From contig CP075493.1 of NCBI GenBank assembly GCA_021613535.1, positions 16,678,001 through 16,742,000 of the forward strand: a stretch of 64,000 nucleotides of DNA, in the 5' to 3' direction. The position numbers and the translations under genes are program-made. The notes under the pieces were generated by a model. The model worked only from the letters and a program-made list of their open reading frames with translations, had not been told where the DNA came from and did no database searches. Shown piece after piece: positions 11,033 to 23,157 of this stretch. The DNA comes from Adineta vaga. Lineage: Eukaryota > Rotifera. The first letter of the stretch is position 1; each line of letters opens with the position of its first letter.

Positions 11033-12697
11033 TCAAGGAGTCTTAGGAAATGCGGGAATGTGGATAATAGAATTCTGTTGATGCATACCTTTATCTTTGA
11101 TATATGCGATCCAGCCTGATTTCATGGATTTTGTAAAATCCTTTCCAAGAAAAAAGCAATTGCGTACGAACGGTGCATAAAATGTAGCAGCGGCGCATTG
11201 ATCTTCATGTTTGCATGCTTGAAAACATTGATAATCGTCGTCTTCAGTATATTGTTTGTAATGACCAGATAGTCTTGTGTTATATTTTGTTATCACTTTT
11301 TCAAGTCCTGGCTCGAAAGTGAGAACTGTGTTGGCTAAGTTCGGTTTTGCCGTTTCATGTTTCCAAACCATCCATGCTGCGAAGTTCACGAATGTATACG
11401 CCCCAGAATCATAATAGATGAACTTACGTTTATCTGTCTTCATATCAGGCCGTGACTTTCCTATCATGTTATAATCTAATTTCATGGGTGTTATCTTGAC
11501 ACAAGACCAAGAATTACATTTTTCGCCTTCACTTATCGTCAAGACATAATTTAGATATTTATTGTATTTACGTGTACGGTTCGCACAAGATTCGGTCAAT
11601 CTGGTAGAGCAATTACCAATTATACTATGAGAATTCTTGTTATTATGGATACACCATGCTACTAATGCGTTTCTACCATTATCTAATTCATTTGGATAAA
11701 AGTGTGAGCCACAATATATATAATTAGGAGAATACCATATCGCATGTTGCGTGCCACTGATTTCGGAAGAATAGAAAATGACGTCCCAATCAAAATATTT
11801 GAACATTAATTTTAAAGTTTGTGCAGTTTCATCAGCAGATTTTCCTCTCTTTGCAATTGTTTTTACAATACTTCTTAATCCAAAAACTCCTTGGTCTTTT
11901 ACGAATTCTTTTAAATTAATGACTTCATTATAATATTTAATCAATTCTTTTACTTCCCTTTCGAAACGAGGTGGATCGAATTGTGTCGTATGATTATATA
12001 CTTCTTCACATCCTTTGATTACAATCGTAATTAACGACGCTAAGTTTTCTATAGTGTCACTCCATATATTAATCTTTTCTGATTCATAATGGGCACAGTT
12101 TTTCAAGAAGTCCACTACTTCATCTTTACTGAGAATTATTTGGAATAGACTATATATTTGATGTATTCCTTCTGAGTGATCGTTACACCTGGATATTATC
12201 GCGTTTCTTACGTTTTCTTTTCCTATTCTGTTTTTGACTCGATAAAAAGCATCATAGATATTCAATAATGATGTTATTTTCGTTGAAAGTTCACGATAAT
12301 TTTGTTTTATTTGTGTACATTGAACTAAGTGACCAATATTTCGTACTATTTCTGAGATTTCCCTTAGTTTTACTAAAATCTTATCTAGTTTCATATCTAG
12401 ATCACAAATAGACGGCGATCGAAAACCAAAAACTGATCCAGTAAAGGAAGCTAAACTTGAGGCAGCTTCTAAAGTTTGTTTTGGTGTGACGGTTTTAGTC
12501 AGCATCATTAGAAGGTGTGCGTTTAAATCTAATGCTTCTTGAATAACACAAGAATCTCTTTTTTTTCTTGATAATTTAGTCTCATTAAAGCTCTCTGTTG
12601 CTTCCAAATCATCTGTGATTAAAAAATTGTAGTTCGCCAAACTTGATATTATCATTATAAATAATAAGCATTGAATGAAAAGTAAACTTAAATGCAT
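11033..12697 (-). CDS. Secreted protein with helical N-terminal region and C-terminal PAN/Apple-like domain
   Basis: A 554-residue single-exon protein. It starts with a signal peptide (LLFIQCLLFIMIISSLA), and a furin-type site SRKKRD lies near residue 43-48. A long helical region follows (about 50-300) with few cysteines. A Cys-containing middle part and a C-terminal segment with YQCFQACKHEDQCAAATFY and NCFFLGKDF fit a PAN/Apple module, which binds proteins or glycans. The layout (signal, dibasic cleavage, helical bundle, Cys-rich tail) recalls some secreted cytolysin-like animal proteins such as cephalotoxin-type proteins, but that is only an impression from layout. No function is assigned. 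Confidence 0.65.
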   Translation of the reverse strand: MHLSLLFIQCLLFIMIISSLANYNFLITDDLEATESFNETKLSRKKRDSCVIQEALDLNAHLLMMLTKTVTPKQTLEAASSLASFTGSVFGFRSPSICDLDMKLDKILVKLREISEIVRNIGHLVQCTQIKQNYRELSTKITSLLNIYDAFYRVKNRIGKENVRNAIISRCNDHSEGIHQIYSLFQIILSKDEVVDFLKNCAHYESEKINIWSDTIENLASLITIVIKGCEEVYNHTTQFDPPRFEREVKELIKYYNEVINLKEFVKDQGVFGLRSIVKTIAKRGKSADETAQTLKLMFKYFDWDVIFYSSEISGTQHAIWYSPNYIYCGSHFYPNELDNGRNALVAWCIHNNKNSHSIIGNCSTRLTESCANRTRKYNKYLNYVLTISEGEKCNSWSCVKITPMKLDYNMIGKSRPDMKTDKRKFIYYDSGAYTFVNFAAWMVWKHETAKPNLANTVLTFEPGLEKVITKYNTRLSGHYKQYTEDDDYQCFQACKHEDQCAAATFYAPFVRNCFFLGKDFTKSMKSGWIAYIKDKGMHQQNSIIHIPAFPKTP

Positions 12698-14566
12698 TTT
12701 TATCTATAAAAAATGTATTTAAAGAAAAAAGAGAGAGAGTTCATGAGAAAACCGATTATTATGTCATATAGGTATAACATGGTCAAAATTCAAATTTGAG
12801 GGTGAGTTCATATAGGAAGGTACAAGCATTCATACGCTGCGTTTCAATCCTTACTTAGAGGGCGTGGCAAATCTCTAACCTTTACCAGTTTTTATTCAAT
12901 GACCGTTCCTTGATATCTTATACAATTGCAAAAGTCAATTATTCAGTGTCCTTTCATTAAAAATAAAAACTATAGTAGAAGATCAGACATTTGATAATTA
13001 CTTTTGTACGCAAGTTTTAAATATTGATGTAGAGTGTATAAAGACAGCTAAAACTTTCTTCATCTATATGTGGACAACTCAGGAGATGTCAGATATTTAG
13101 TTTTATATAATAATAATTCAAACAGAAGAGGCAAATTTTGTCATGTAGATGGGGTTTACATGAAAAAACATTATATGATGGCTCTACGTAGGCATATTTG
13201 CTCGATAAACCTTACCGCTTCCTTCTAAATTATTATTACACAAAAGTAAATACTCAATTAAAATTTGACACGCAGTCAAAAAATGGGTTCCGATCCTGGT
13301 CTCGTTTAGATCCTTGCAAGAAACTTGGTTTCCGAGACTACTTTACCTATCTTTATTTGAATCATTTCTACATTAGTTTAGAAATTGAAAATCGACTAAA
13401 GGAATCTTACTGACTACTAAACTATGCTAGAATTCGATCGGCCAACAAATAAACGAATCACATTTGACTTCACTTGTATATCCTAAGATCTCTTGTGTGC
13501 ATCGTGAAAATCTCAGTTTTTTATCTTCATTGGTTCTCAACTTATTGGCAAAACAACTGCATGGTTAAACTTTTTGAATTAGAGATATGTTGTGATGCTT
13601 CCCTAATGAGGTCATATAGCATCCCGGATGTAGAAACTTGCGATCAGTCAGTAGCTCTCGATACAGGGACATTACAAAAAGATGTAAGGGGAAAGAAAAT
13701 AGTCTAAAGTCTGAGTGAATTATCCAGAATTTCTGAAAAATTGATGAAAATTACAGTATATTTAACACGAGTCAATTTCACCCATCCACCCACACCCACA
13801 CCCACACCCTTGACTGAATATTCGTTAAGTGAGTACTTTCTGGAGCCAAAAGTGGTCATAGAAAGCTCGGATCTAAGATCTGCTCATGGTTAGGTTGTTA
13901 GTGTTACTACTAGTATACGCATCTATGTCGACCTACACACCACCATGCCTCTCTCTGTCATAGTTCTTACTAGCAAATTTATTCATATAAACTTACTCAA
14001 CTTAATGCGTATTTCTACCAGTGACTTCCCTCTAAACACAAAAAAGGAACTTTTTTTAAGGTTCGGTAAAATTCCTTTTTTGTTTAGAGTGTGGATACTT
14101 AGTACATCTACATGAAACATTTAGTGGCTTTCAAATCGCTCGTGTCTATTACCCGTTTCAAAATAGGAGAAGAGTGAGTGTTTTTTGAATAATGTTTGAT
14201 AGGAACAACATAGAGACCTACGGTTTTCACAATTCGAAAGCACAATGTCGGAGCAACAAAATATAACTACTCGATAGAAAAAATTATTCTGTATTTATCT
14301 TTATAACTATAGAGTAATGTATGGTTTCTATACTTGTTGTGGACAACAATGAATACACGTGTCTGCATAATATGTAAGAAAACGAGAAAAACATTCAACG
14401 AAAGAGAAAATTTTATACACCAATGTCCAATGACGTTACCTCACAATAATAATCACGAAAACATTTTTTATTTTTTTACTTCGTCAACATACGACATTAC
14501 ATCGTTACAAATACAAATACAACGACTAAGATTTTAGTTATAAATAAACATATTTATGGTATCAAT
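12698..14566. other. Non-coding stretch
   Basis: Several short plus-strand frames (13198-13413, 13474-13707, 14334-14537) show no domain and no splice-supported continuation. A one-sided CCCACACCCACACCCACACCC run lies at about 13785-13808. Near 14038-14085 is an imperfect inverted repeat of AAAAAAGGAA sequence. Confidence 0.4.
13780..13810. repeat. C-rich telomere-like run (single arm)
   Basis: The sequence has five CCCACA/CCCATC-type units in a row with no G-rich partner nearby. It resembles the right arm of the dispersed palindrome. Confidence 0.6.
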
Positions 14567-17500
14567 ATGGCTAATAGATTCGTACCATCTCTTCATACTT
14601 TACCCATCGAGTTGACTTATCGGATTTTGGATTTTCTTCAAACTCATGATATTCTTATTTCGTTTCAAGATGTTTGCAGGCGATTTCATGCAATATTACA
14701 CACATACTACCGTTATCAGGTAAGTTTCTCGACATCTAAAAGGTGGGTGTGAGTGTGGGCAACATATTAAAACACAAGTCTCACTCACACCCACACCCTC
14801 GACAAATTAAGTCTGAAAAATTTTCATGCGTTATTTAGACATTTAATTATTTTCGAAAACATATACTTCGACGAAAGTTAATACCAATTATTCGTTCCTT
14901 ATACCGTAATAAGGTAATCAATCATTCTCTACTCATCTAAAATATTAATAAAACTCTCATTCACTATAGACGATTACTATACTGACACTTAATTATAACA
15001 AATTTGATTCTGAAATAGTATATCATCTTGCTGTTGTTTTGAGAATCAATCAGGTAACATAATATCTCCACTTATTCTATCTTCTATATATATAAAGAAG
15101 AAAGTTTGTCTGTCTGTCTGTCTGTCTGTTCGCTATGCATTCAGTCGCTGTAATAGCCACGATTACCAAACTTTCTACGATGCTTCCTTAGGTCCCAGGA
15201 AAGGTCGACATGGGGTTAGAATGGTCATCAGGGGGTGGGGGTGGGGAGCGTGGGTGAAATTTCACCCAGGCAGTTCAATGATAGCTAACATTCCCAAACT
15301 TTCCACAATGCTTCTCTAGGCCCACGGGAAGGTCGACATTTACTTTGTTTAAAAAAAAATGAATTCTACGCTTTCTACGGGCAATCTATGAAACTGGCCA
15401 ATAGGATTGCAGCATTTCAAAAACTTTAAATAATTCATAGCGAAGGCGGCCGAAGGCCGTCTGAGCGCACATCGACGATAATTTACACGTTCCGTATCAA
15501 AATATATTGATTTAAGGGTGGGAATCGGTGTCTGGGTGAAACTTCACCCAAGTCGTATTGATTTTCAATTGTCGTTATTTTGGTAGAAACTTACAGAATG
15601 TGCTCCAGTTTTGAGGTTTTTTTATTTGATACTATTTATTTGCAATAAATGTGACAATTAAAGGTTCTTTAATCTATATCTATCTATCCATCTATATAAT
15701 CTTCTATATATATATATATAATATATATATATATATAAAGAAGAAAGTTTGTTCGTTATGCATTCAGTCCCTGTAATAGCTAACGTCACCAAACTTTCCA
15801 CAATGCTTCCCTCGATCCAGAGGAAGGTCGACATGGGGTTAGAATGGCCATCAAGGGATGGGGAGGCGGCGTGTATGAAATTTCGCTCTCAAGATGGCAT
15901 ATAGGAATCAGGGTGGGTGTGGGTGTCTGCATGTAGGATAGACAACTACAAAGTGTGGGTTGGGTTCTCAAAAAAACTGAATCTGGAGTGAAATGACTAC
16001 TCTACCTGTATAGAGTAGAAGTGAAGTTTATAAAGTAGAGAATGACTTGCAGCGGGACAGTGGGTGTAGAATAGGACTGGAGTTGCAGCGGGACAGTGGG
16101 TGTAGAATGGGACTGGAGTTGCAGCGGGACAGTGGGTGTAGAATGGGACTGGAGTTGCAGCGAGACAGTAGGAGTGGATTTAAAAGGAACAGAGCATTAT
16201 GTCGTATGGATAGCGAGACAAGATCAGTAGAAAAGAACTAATGAAGAGATGTGAAAATTTCTGAGAAAATACCTGGTGCATGACGCGAAAAGCACTGTTG
16301 TAGAGGGAAAACGTAAATTATGCCCTCTTTGCAGCGAGTATCTCCGCTAGTCTATTATATTTACAATATTCTCACTCATGATAGACACTTACTACTTTAA
16401 ACATTCACTATAATCGTATAGATCATGAAAGTATCTGCCATTTTGCTAATGCTTTGAAGATCAATAAGGTGATATAATATCTCAACTTATCGACCAACTC
16501 TACAACATTCTCACTTATCATAGACAATTACCACACTGAAGCTTGAAAGATGCCAACTTGATCTTGAAACAATTCATCATCTTGCCGATGTTTTAAGAAT
16601 CAATCAAGTATTACAATATATTTTCTTACCTATCATCATACATATATATATATACATATAGAAGTCTCTTTCATCATAGACACTCACTACTCTAAACCTT
16701 CTCTATGATAGTATCGGTGTAAAAGGTATCCATCATATTGCCGACGCTCTGAAGATCAATAAGGTAACATAACATCTTCATTTATATTATATGTACATCA
16801 TATAGTTTTTCACTGATAGACACTCACCACGCTACATCTCGCGGGGAATCAGATCGGCGACACAGGTATGCATTGTCTTGCTGGTGCTTTGAAAATCAAT
16901 CAGGTGATATATTGCTTCTTTCTTATCAGACCAGTGACATTCGAATTCATCATAGACGATCGTAACATTGAATCTTAGACACAATCAAATTGGCGATGAG
17001 GGTGCGCTCTATCTTGCTGATGCTTTGACGATCAATCAGGTGAGAGAAGATTTCAACTTATCTCCTAGATCTATAACAATCACCTTCATCCAAAAGACAC
17101 TTTTAATTCTTGATCTTCAATACAACAAGATCCATGGTAATGGAGCACGTTATCTTGCGGATGCCTTAAAGATGAATCAGGTTGGATAGAATCTGTACCA
17201 GTCTGCCATACCTTCAACATTCTTACACATTAAAGACACTACAGACACTGATTACGAAGCATAATCCGATGAGTCATTCAGAAAAACATGGTGTTCAAGC
17301 TATATTGGATATAAACCTAGTTAGACAGTCCTATGATTTACTGTTATCTGTTTAACTTTCTGCTTCATCATAGATTATTAATACACTCTAGCAACAAAAC
17401 AATCAAATCGATAATATACCGATATCTCAGCTGAATAACTCATTACAGAATACCCTGGTGATTCAATGTTTCGCATTGTCTTCTATTTCTACAACATAAT

Positions 17501-20243
17501 CATCCATTATAGACCATCAACACAGGAAACCTACCATGCAGAGTTATCGGTAATGACGAAATTTGTTATGTTGCTAGTGTCATAAAGCCGAATAATGTGA
17601 GACGAAAGCATTGTCCATCCATCGTTCTCTAAAGTATTTCATTCAACATAGACAATTGAAATACTTGATCTACGCGACAACCAGATTGGTAATGTAGGAG
17701 TTCGTCATGTTTGTGATATCTTAGAGATCTTGAAGGTGAAGCAAAATATCCGTTCATGTATTTTGTATCTATATAATTCTGATCTATCATAGGGTATCGA
17801 TTCTTTGTATCTTAAAAAGAACCGGATCGGTGCTAAAGGAGCATATTATCTTGCTGCTGCTTTAAGAACAAATCAGGTAACCTACAATTTCTACTTGCTT
17901 AGTATATTATATCTACAAGATATTCGATCATCATAGGCAATTACCATATTGGATCTTGCAGAAAATAAAATTCGTGACGACGGAGCGCATCATCTTGCTG
18001 ATGCTTTAAAGATTAATCAGGTGACAGATTATTTTTCATTATCTATCATATCTACAACATTCCTCTTGATTATAGACTATCACTACAATGTATCTTGGAC
18101 GGAATCAAATCAGTAATGAAGGAGCACATTATCTTGCTGATACTCTGAGAACTAATCAAGTGCTAGAATATCTCTCTACATACCTATCATATCTACAAGA
18201 TTCTTCTACATCTTAGACACTCATCACTTTAGATCTTGACTCGAACCGTATCGGCGATGAAGGAGCGCGTTATTTTGCTGATGCCTTAATGTTCAATCAG
18301 GTACGACCATATTTCTCTTTCTCTATCATTTCTATAACTTGTGTACTCACAATAATAGACACTCATGACTCTAAATCTCCGATGCAATCGCATCAGTACG
18401 GAAGAGATTAGTTATCTTCATAACGTTCCAAAGATGACTCATGTGAGAAATGATCTCGAATGATTTCTCATACTTTACACATTTTCATTCATGGTAGACA
18501 ATTAGTATTTTAACGACACCGAGTGACGAGATCGACCGAGAAGAGCAACAAAATTTTCCAGTTATCTTAAAGATTAATCAAGTTAGACAAATCTTCTACT
18601 TCACCATGATTTTTTTAACTTTCTTTTTCATAATAGATTATTAACAGATTTATTTCATCTGTGACTCAATCGAATAATGCCTCACAGATCTCTCAGGTAA
18701 AGCAATCTCTGTTTATCTTTCATTTCTATAACATTCTCATTCATCACAGACAACTACTACATTATATCTTGATCAAACTGATATCGGTGATGATGAAATA
18801 TATTACGTTTCTGATGCTCTAAAGTCCTGTCATGTGAGAGAAAATCTATACATAGTCGTCTTAAATTCAGTTTTTTCATTCGTTGCAGACGATAAATACG
18901 CTAAGCCTTCGATGCAATCATATCGGTGATGTAGGTGTCAATGATCTCTGTGAAATACTCAAGATCTTGAAAGTCAGACAAGTTTTGTGCTCATCTACTT
19001 TTACCAACATTATTCTTCTCGATAATAGACAGTTGACACCTTACATCTTGATAACAATTGGATCGGTAGCGAAGGAGCCCATTATCTCGCTAATGTCTTA
19101 AAGATGAATCAAGTGTGTTAAGTTTACTACTTAGCTGTCATATCTTTGTTTTTTTTGTCATTTGTCGTAGACTATTACTATATTAGATCTAGGAGAAAAC
19201 AAAATTAGCGATATAGGAGCAGAATATATTGCAGATGCTCTGAAGATTAATCAAGTGAGAAATAATCTTTGCTTCATCATCGTATCTTCAGCATTTTCAT
19301 ATATGACAGACAATTAGAAAATTGGATCTTCGGTCCAATCATATTGGCAATACGGGACTGCAACATATTAGTGAGGCTCTCAAAATTAATAAGGTGACAG
19401 AAGCTCATTCATCACAGTTGTCATATGAAATTGATTGTATTTCTTATAGACAATCACATCATTGTATCTTCAAGGAAATGATATCGGCATTGAAGGAGCA
19501 CATTACCTTGCTGATGCCCTTCAAGTTAATCGGGTGAGACGCAAAATCCAATGTTCTGTTATATGGATAACATTCATTTTCATCCTAGACTATCACTTCG
19601 TTGCATCTTCGAAAAAATCAAATTGGTACTGCGGGTGTTCAATATCTTGCTGATGCTCTCAAGATGAATAAAGTGAAAGAAACTCTTTATTCATTTGTTA
19701 TATCTTTAGTATTGTTATTCGTTATAGACAATCAGTATATTGAATCTTGGATGCAATCAGATTGGTGATGAAGGAATACATCATCTTAGTCATGTTTTGA
19801 AAATCAATCAAGTGAGATGAAACTTTTGATTATATATGATAACTGCAATATTCTCATTTGTTATAGACTATCACAATTATGAATCTTGATAGTAACAAAA
19901 TTGGTGATCAAGGAGCATATTATCTTGGTGATACTCTCGTGAATAATCAAGTGAGTGAATATTACTATTTAGGCTTCCTATCTATGTTATTCTCGTCCAC
20001 TGTAGACAATTACGAATCTATATGTTTGGGGTAATCAGATTGGCAATGAAGGAGCACGTTATCTTGCAGATGCTCTGACAGTGAATCAGGCAAGAGAAAA
20101 TATCTGCTCATCTATGATTTGTGTAAGTGTAAATTTCTCATCCATTATAGACGATATTAATACTAAAAGTTGGCAGTAACAAAATCAACTATCAAAAAAT
20201 GCATGATCTTCCTGATGTTGTTAAGACAAGGATGACCTTTTAG
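14567..20243 (+). CDS. F-box / LRR (RNI-type) protein with one LRR per exon
   Basis: Exon 1 (14567-14719) encodes an F-box: LPIELTYRILDFLQTHDILI. Exon 2 is 14839-14913. About 28 exons follow, nearly all 84 nt and phase 0, each encoding one ribonuclease-inhibitor-type LRR of 28 residues (pattern TITTLxLxxNxIGDEGAxYLADALKINQ). The first LRR exons are 14970-15053, 16385-16468, 16524-16607 and 16680-16763; the last ends with TAG at 20241-20243. Introns are ~50-60 nt, ending TAG or CAG, except one of 1.3 kb holding inserted repeats. One unit near 17380 has a stop and units near 18500-18660 are divergent or short, so some exons may be skipped. One donor, at the exon ending near 20090, reads GC instead of GT. 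F-box/LRR proteins are SCF ubiquitin-ligase receptors; the target is unknown. Confidence 0.8.
14741..14800. repeat. Telomere-like palindrome inside intron 1 of the F-box/LRR gene
   Basis: Left arm AGGTGGGTGTGAGTG and right arm CACTCACACCCACACCCTC are complementary over about 13 bp. It fills most of the intron between the F-box exon and exon 2. Confidence 0.8.
15081..16045. repeat. Inserted repeat cluster of unknown class in an LRR-gene intron
   Basis: Two copies of TATATAAAGAAGAAAGTTTG (near 15089 and 15733) are each followed by a TTATGCATTCAGT/CTATGCATTCAGT segment. Three copies of a ~63-bp unit containing CAAACTTTC, AATGCTTC and GGAAGGTCGACAT lie near 15165, 15290 and 15785. TGTC (15107-15128), CTAT and TA microsatellites are interspersed. 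No coding frame is present. The intron is otherwise 50-60 nt in this gene, so this is an insertion; its class (Helitron-like or other) was not determined. Confidence 0.6.
16047..16180. repeat. 36-bp tandem repeat (3.7 copies)
   Basis: The unit starts TTGCAGCGGGACAGTGGGTG at 16047, 16083, 16119 and, diverging, at 16155. The period of 36 keeps a frame open by chance, so the open frame here is not a gene. Confidence 0.9.
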
Positions 20244-20836
20244 ATATAGAAATACAAGCAGAGACTAGCAATGGGTATCATGCTAGCGCTTATTAAATGT
20301 TGTCAACTACTTGTAATTTAAAGACGATAAAATAATTTTTACATAAATCACACGATAGTCTACTCGCCGAGTTTATCCTGAGGTCAAAGAGGGTGTCAGG
20401 GTGTCAGAGTATTGAAGAGTGCTCACACACACAACCTCAAGATGTTGAATTTCATCAACATGAGTCATGTTTGCGTCATTATGTGAAATAGAAAAACTAA
20501 ATTCATGAAATTACATTCACTATTATTCGTTATATAAAATAAAACACTTGAAAGTTTTCTGACATGTTATAATAGTAATATCATAGTTAGTGCACTCTAT
20601 TATGTTTTAAATAAATATGATTCGCTTGCTTTTTCATCTTGTAATACAAAAAAGAAAACAACAATAGTAATAACTGAAAGGAAAGGAAAGGAAAGGAAAG
20701 TCGACGTTGGAAAAAACCAAGCTGTGGTGTATATATATAGAGAAAGGGGGAGATGTATTGCACAAGACCATTTTTTTCTTTGCCTTCTATAAAAATGTTA
20801 TGATTGATTTTAGATTAAATATTAATTTGTTTAATA
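20244..20836. other. Non-coding stretch with palindrome and AAAGG microsatellite
   Basis: It contains the palindrome at 20389-20438 and (AAAGG)5 at 20676-20700. Nothing else is seen before the next start codon. Confidence 0.5.
20389..20438. repeat. Telomere-like palindrome (degenerate)
   Basis: GAGGGTGTCAGGGTGTCAGA on the left and CTCACACACACAACCTC on the right, followed by AAGATG, the same right flank as at 29586 and 54759. Confidence 0.65.
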
Positions 20837-22329
20837 ATGAGCTCATCGGAAGAGTTCAAATTCTCATCGATGGTAATTAACAATGATTTACCTTCACCAC
20901 CACCATTATACCGTGAAAATTCTGGTATAAAGATTTCAATTATTTTAAAACATCATAATAATTGTTTGTTATATTCTCATGTAGTTGCTACATCGGACTT
21001 TATTCATGATACTTTGCTAAAATATAACATAAGTATGTAGAGAAAAAAATGTTTGTCAAATAACTTTTGTATCATTTAAAGATGCTGATAATGACGATCT
21101 CTTATTATCACAATTCGATTCTAAAGTATTTGAATCTTTTTCTGACGAACCAATTGAAGGTAAAGTGGATGAATGTATTTTTTCTCTTCTATTTAATTTT
21201 ATAGTTTTGTTAGGTTTTGATCAAGCACAAGCAAATATCGTTACTGGAGAATTACCAGATTTGCTCGAACAATCAGCATCTAATGCTGAAGATCAAATGG
21301 CAGAATCAATTGAGAAAGCTGAGTCATTAAGATTACATACACCACCTGATCCATATCAACGCGTTCGATATGATGGAGAACTTGATGAAGATCTTCGTTT
21401 TATTAGTACGCCTAAAAATAAGGGAATTGAACTTGAGGTACCGTGATTTGTTTTTGTTTTTTTAAACTTTTCATTTATGTCCAATAGATATCTGATATTC
21501 GAAGTTGTATACCACCAAACATGTCGGTTAAACTTCGTATATCTCGCACTACAACTGCCTTTGATCCTGATCAAACTGTGTGTTGTCATCCATATCCATT
21601 ATACACAAAAAATAAAGATGCAATAGTTCATGATGGTTCTTTACTATTTCCTGTATCAATTAAAAACATAGAAGAACAAAGAATTATGTACATATAAATT
21701 CTTATATAGACGGATACGCTAAAAATTATTAATTTGTTGATTTTGTTTAGAATCGACGATCTAATCATGACACGATTAAAACAATCTACATTGAAAACAA
21801 AAACACAATGGCCAATTTTTACATACGATCAATTCAACTGTAATGGTAATAAAAGAATTTAACTGAGAAAAAGAATTTATTTCTATTCATAGGTTATCAT
21901 CTTATCAATATCGATACAGCAAAATCAATCATATCGACGTATAATCTTCGATGGTCTGTTTTACGATTTCAAATATTTTTTGTCGACGAAAATCAACTTG
22001 CTCATGCAACTCATTTATCTTGTGAAACAGTGCCAATCTATGAGTATGAATGTATGAAAATTCCTCTTGCTTATATGCGACTACAGATATCTCATATAAA
22101 AGTATTACTTTTGTTTAGATAAAGAACAGAATACTATTCCAGAACAATATAGAAACAAACGAAAGAAATCGATTATGGTAAATTAATCTTTTGAAGAAAA
22201 TGACGTTATAGGAATTTTCTTGTTTTCTTTTCTCTATAGATCAATAAAGAACGTAAGAGAAACGTTCCAAAACAAAACAAAGTCAAAAGGCTGAAGGGCC
22301 TTATCCGCACAACGCAAGGAGATTCATAA
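20837..22329 (+). CDS. Eight-exon gene, unknown function
   Basis: Exons by GT/AG and phase: 20837-21032, 21082-21159, 21205-21437, 21488-21687, 21751-21845, 21893-22051, 22119-22177, 22240-22329. They sum to 1110 nt (369 residues) with no stop before TAA. The N-terminus is acidic/Ser-rich (MSSSEEFKFSSM). The middle has IRSCIPPNMSVKLRISRTTT and NLRWSVLRFQIFFVD, likely beta-rich. The C-terminus is strongly basic (KERKRNVPKQNKVKRLKG), which could be a nuclear targeting or nucleic-acid-binding tail. I do not recognise the family. Introns are 44-67 nt. The neighbouring genes give no clue. Confidence 0.65.
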
Positions 22330-22693
22330 TATTTGTCAGCAATATCTTTAATTATTTAAACATTTATTCACGATATTCTTTATTTTAATCTTGAACATAT
22401 CCATTCTCACTCTTTTATTCTTTTTCAAATAAAGAAATAAAATAATCAGCACAAAACACTGTTTGTTATCAACACTAAGAGAAGAGATGTTTGAGAGGTA
22501 TATGCATTTTTTTCCTTTTTTTTCTATCGGTTGCTATGGTAATAAAAATACTGGGAAACAATGAAATAATATCATCCAAGTTCATATATTCTTATACTAC
22601 TCGGAAAATTTTCTTCAGAACAAAAATAAAAAGTTAACGGCTTCGAATAAATATCCTAATGAACTTGTTCTATTCGATGGTGACGAAGATCGT

Positions 22694-23157
22694 ATGAAAG
22701 TTTTCCTTGATATGAAAGAATTATCAAAAATTCCATCCAACTGTAAATTTTATATCTTTTGCAATGATCCAGAACCCATCCAAGATGAAATACTTTCATG
22801 CACAAATATATTTGGTGTAGGTGTACGACTATCTGCAAACAGTCAAAATATCATTGATTTTTTGGAGAAAGAAGAAAATAAATATTCATCTACAATTATT
22901 ATTTGTGGTTCAAATTCTTCTGATTTACGAGAACATAGAAGAAACAAGCATGTACGTGAGTTTAATGTTAATAATGATGAATATATTGATTCAACATAAA
23001 ATATTTCGACGCATAAGAAAGCCATAGTGAAAATTATATAGCTATTAGAGAGTTGGTTATTCGTTGTTACATATGTGATGATGATTTCAACGGCGAAGAA
23101 AAACTTAAAAAACATATTGAAAAAGTGCATCCAGATGCTTCAGAAGATTATTATTAA
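22694..23157 (+). CDS. Two-exon protein with C2H2-like zinc finger
   Basis: Exon 1 is 22694-22955 and exon 2 is 23042-23157, giving 125 residues from the ATG at 22694; the frame is open further upstream to an acceptor-like CTTCAG near 22617, so a 5' exon may be missing. The body reads IPSNCKFYIFCNDPEPIQDE, and the end has RCYICDDDF and KKHIEKVH, a C-x2-C...H-x4-H arrangement. ICGSNSSDLREHRRNKH just before may be a degenerate second finger. Without the splice the frame stops early. Function unknown. Confidence 0.5.

Noticed and set aside
12698-14537. Plus-strand frames at 13198, 13474 and 14334
   Set aside because: Short, with no recognisable motif and no matching splice sites.
16047-16241. 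Repeat-encoding frame (GCRMGLE-type repeats)
   Set aside because: It is produced by a 36-bp tandem repeat whose length is a multiple of three, inside an intron of the LRR gene.
14970-20243. CRISPR-like array (regular 84-nt units with ~55-nt spacers)
   Set aside because: The repeated units are divergent protein-coding LRRs bounded by GT/AG splice sites, not identical repeats.
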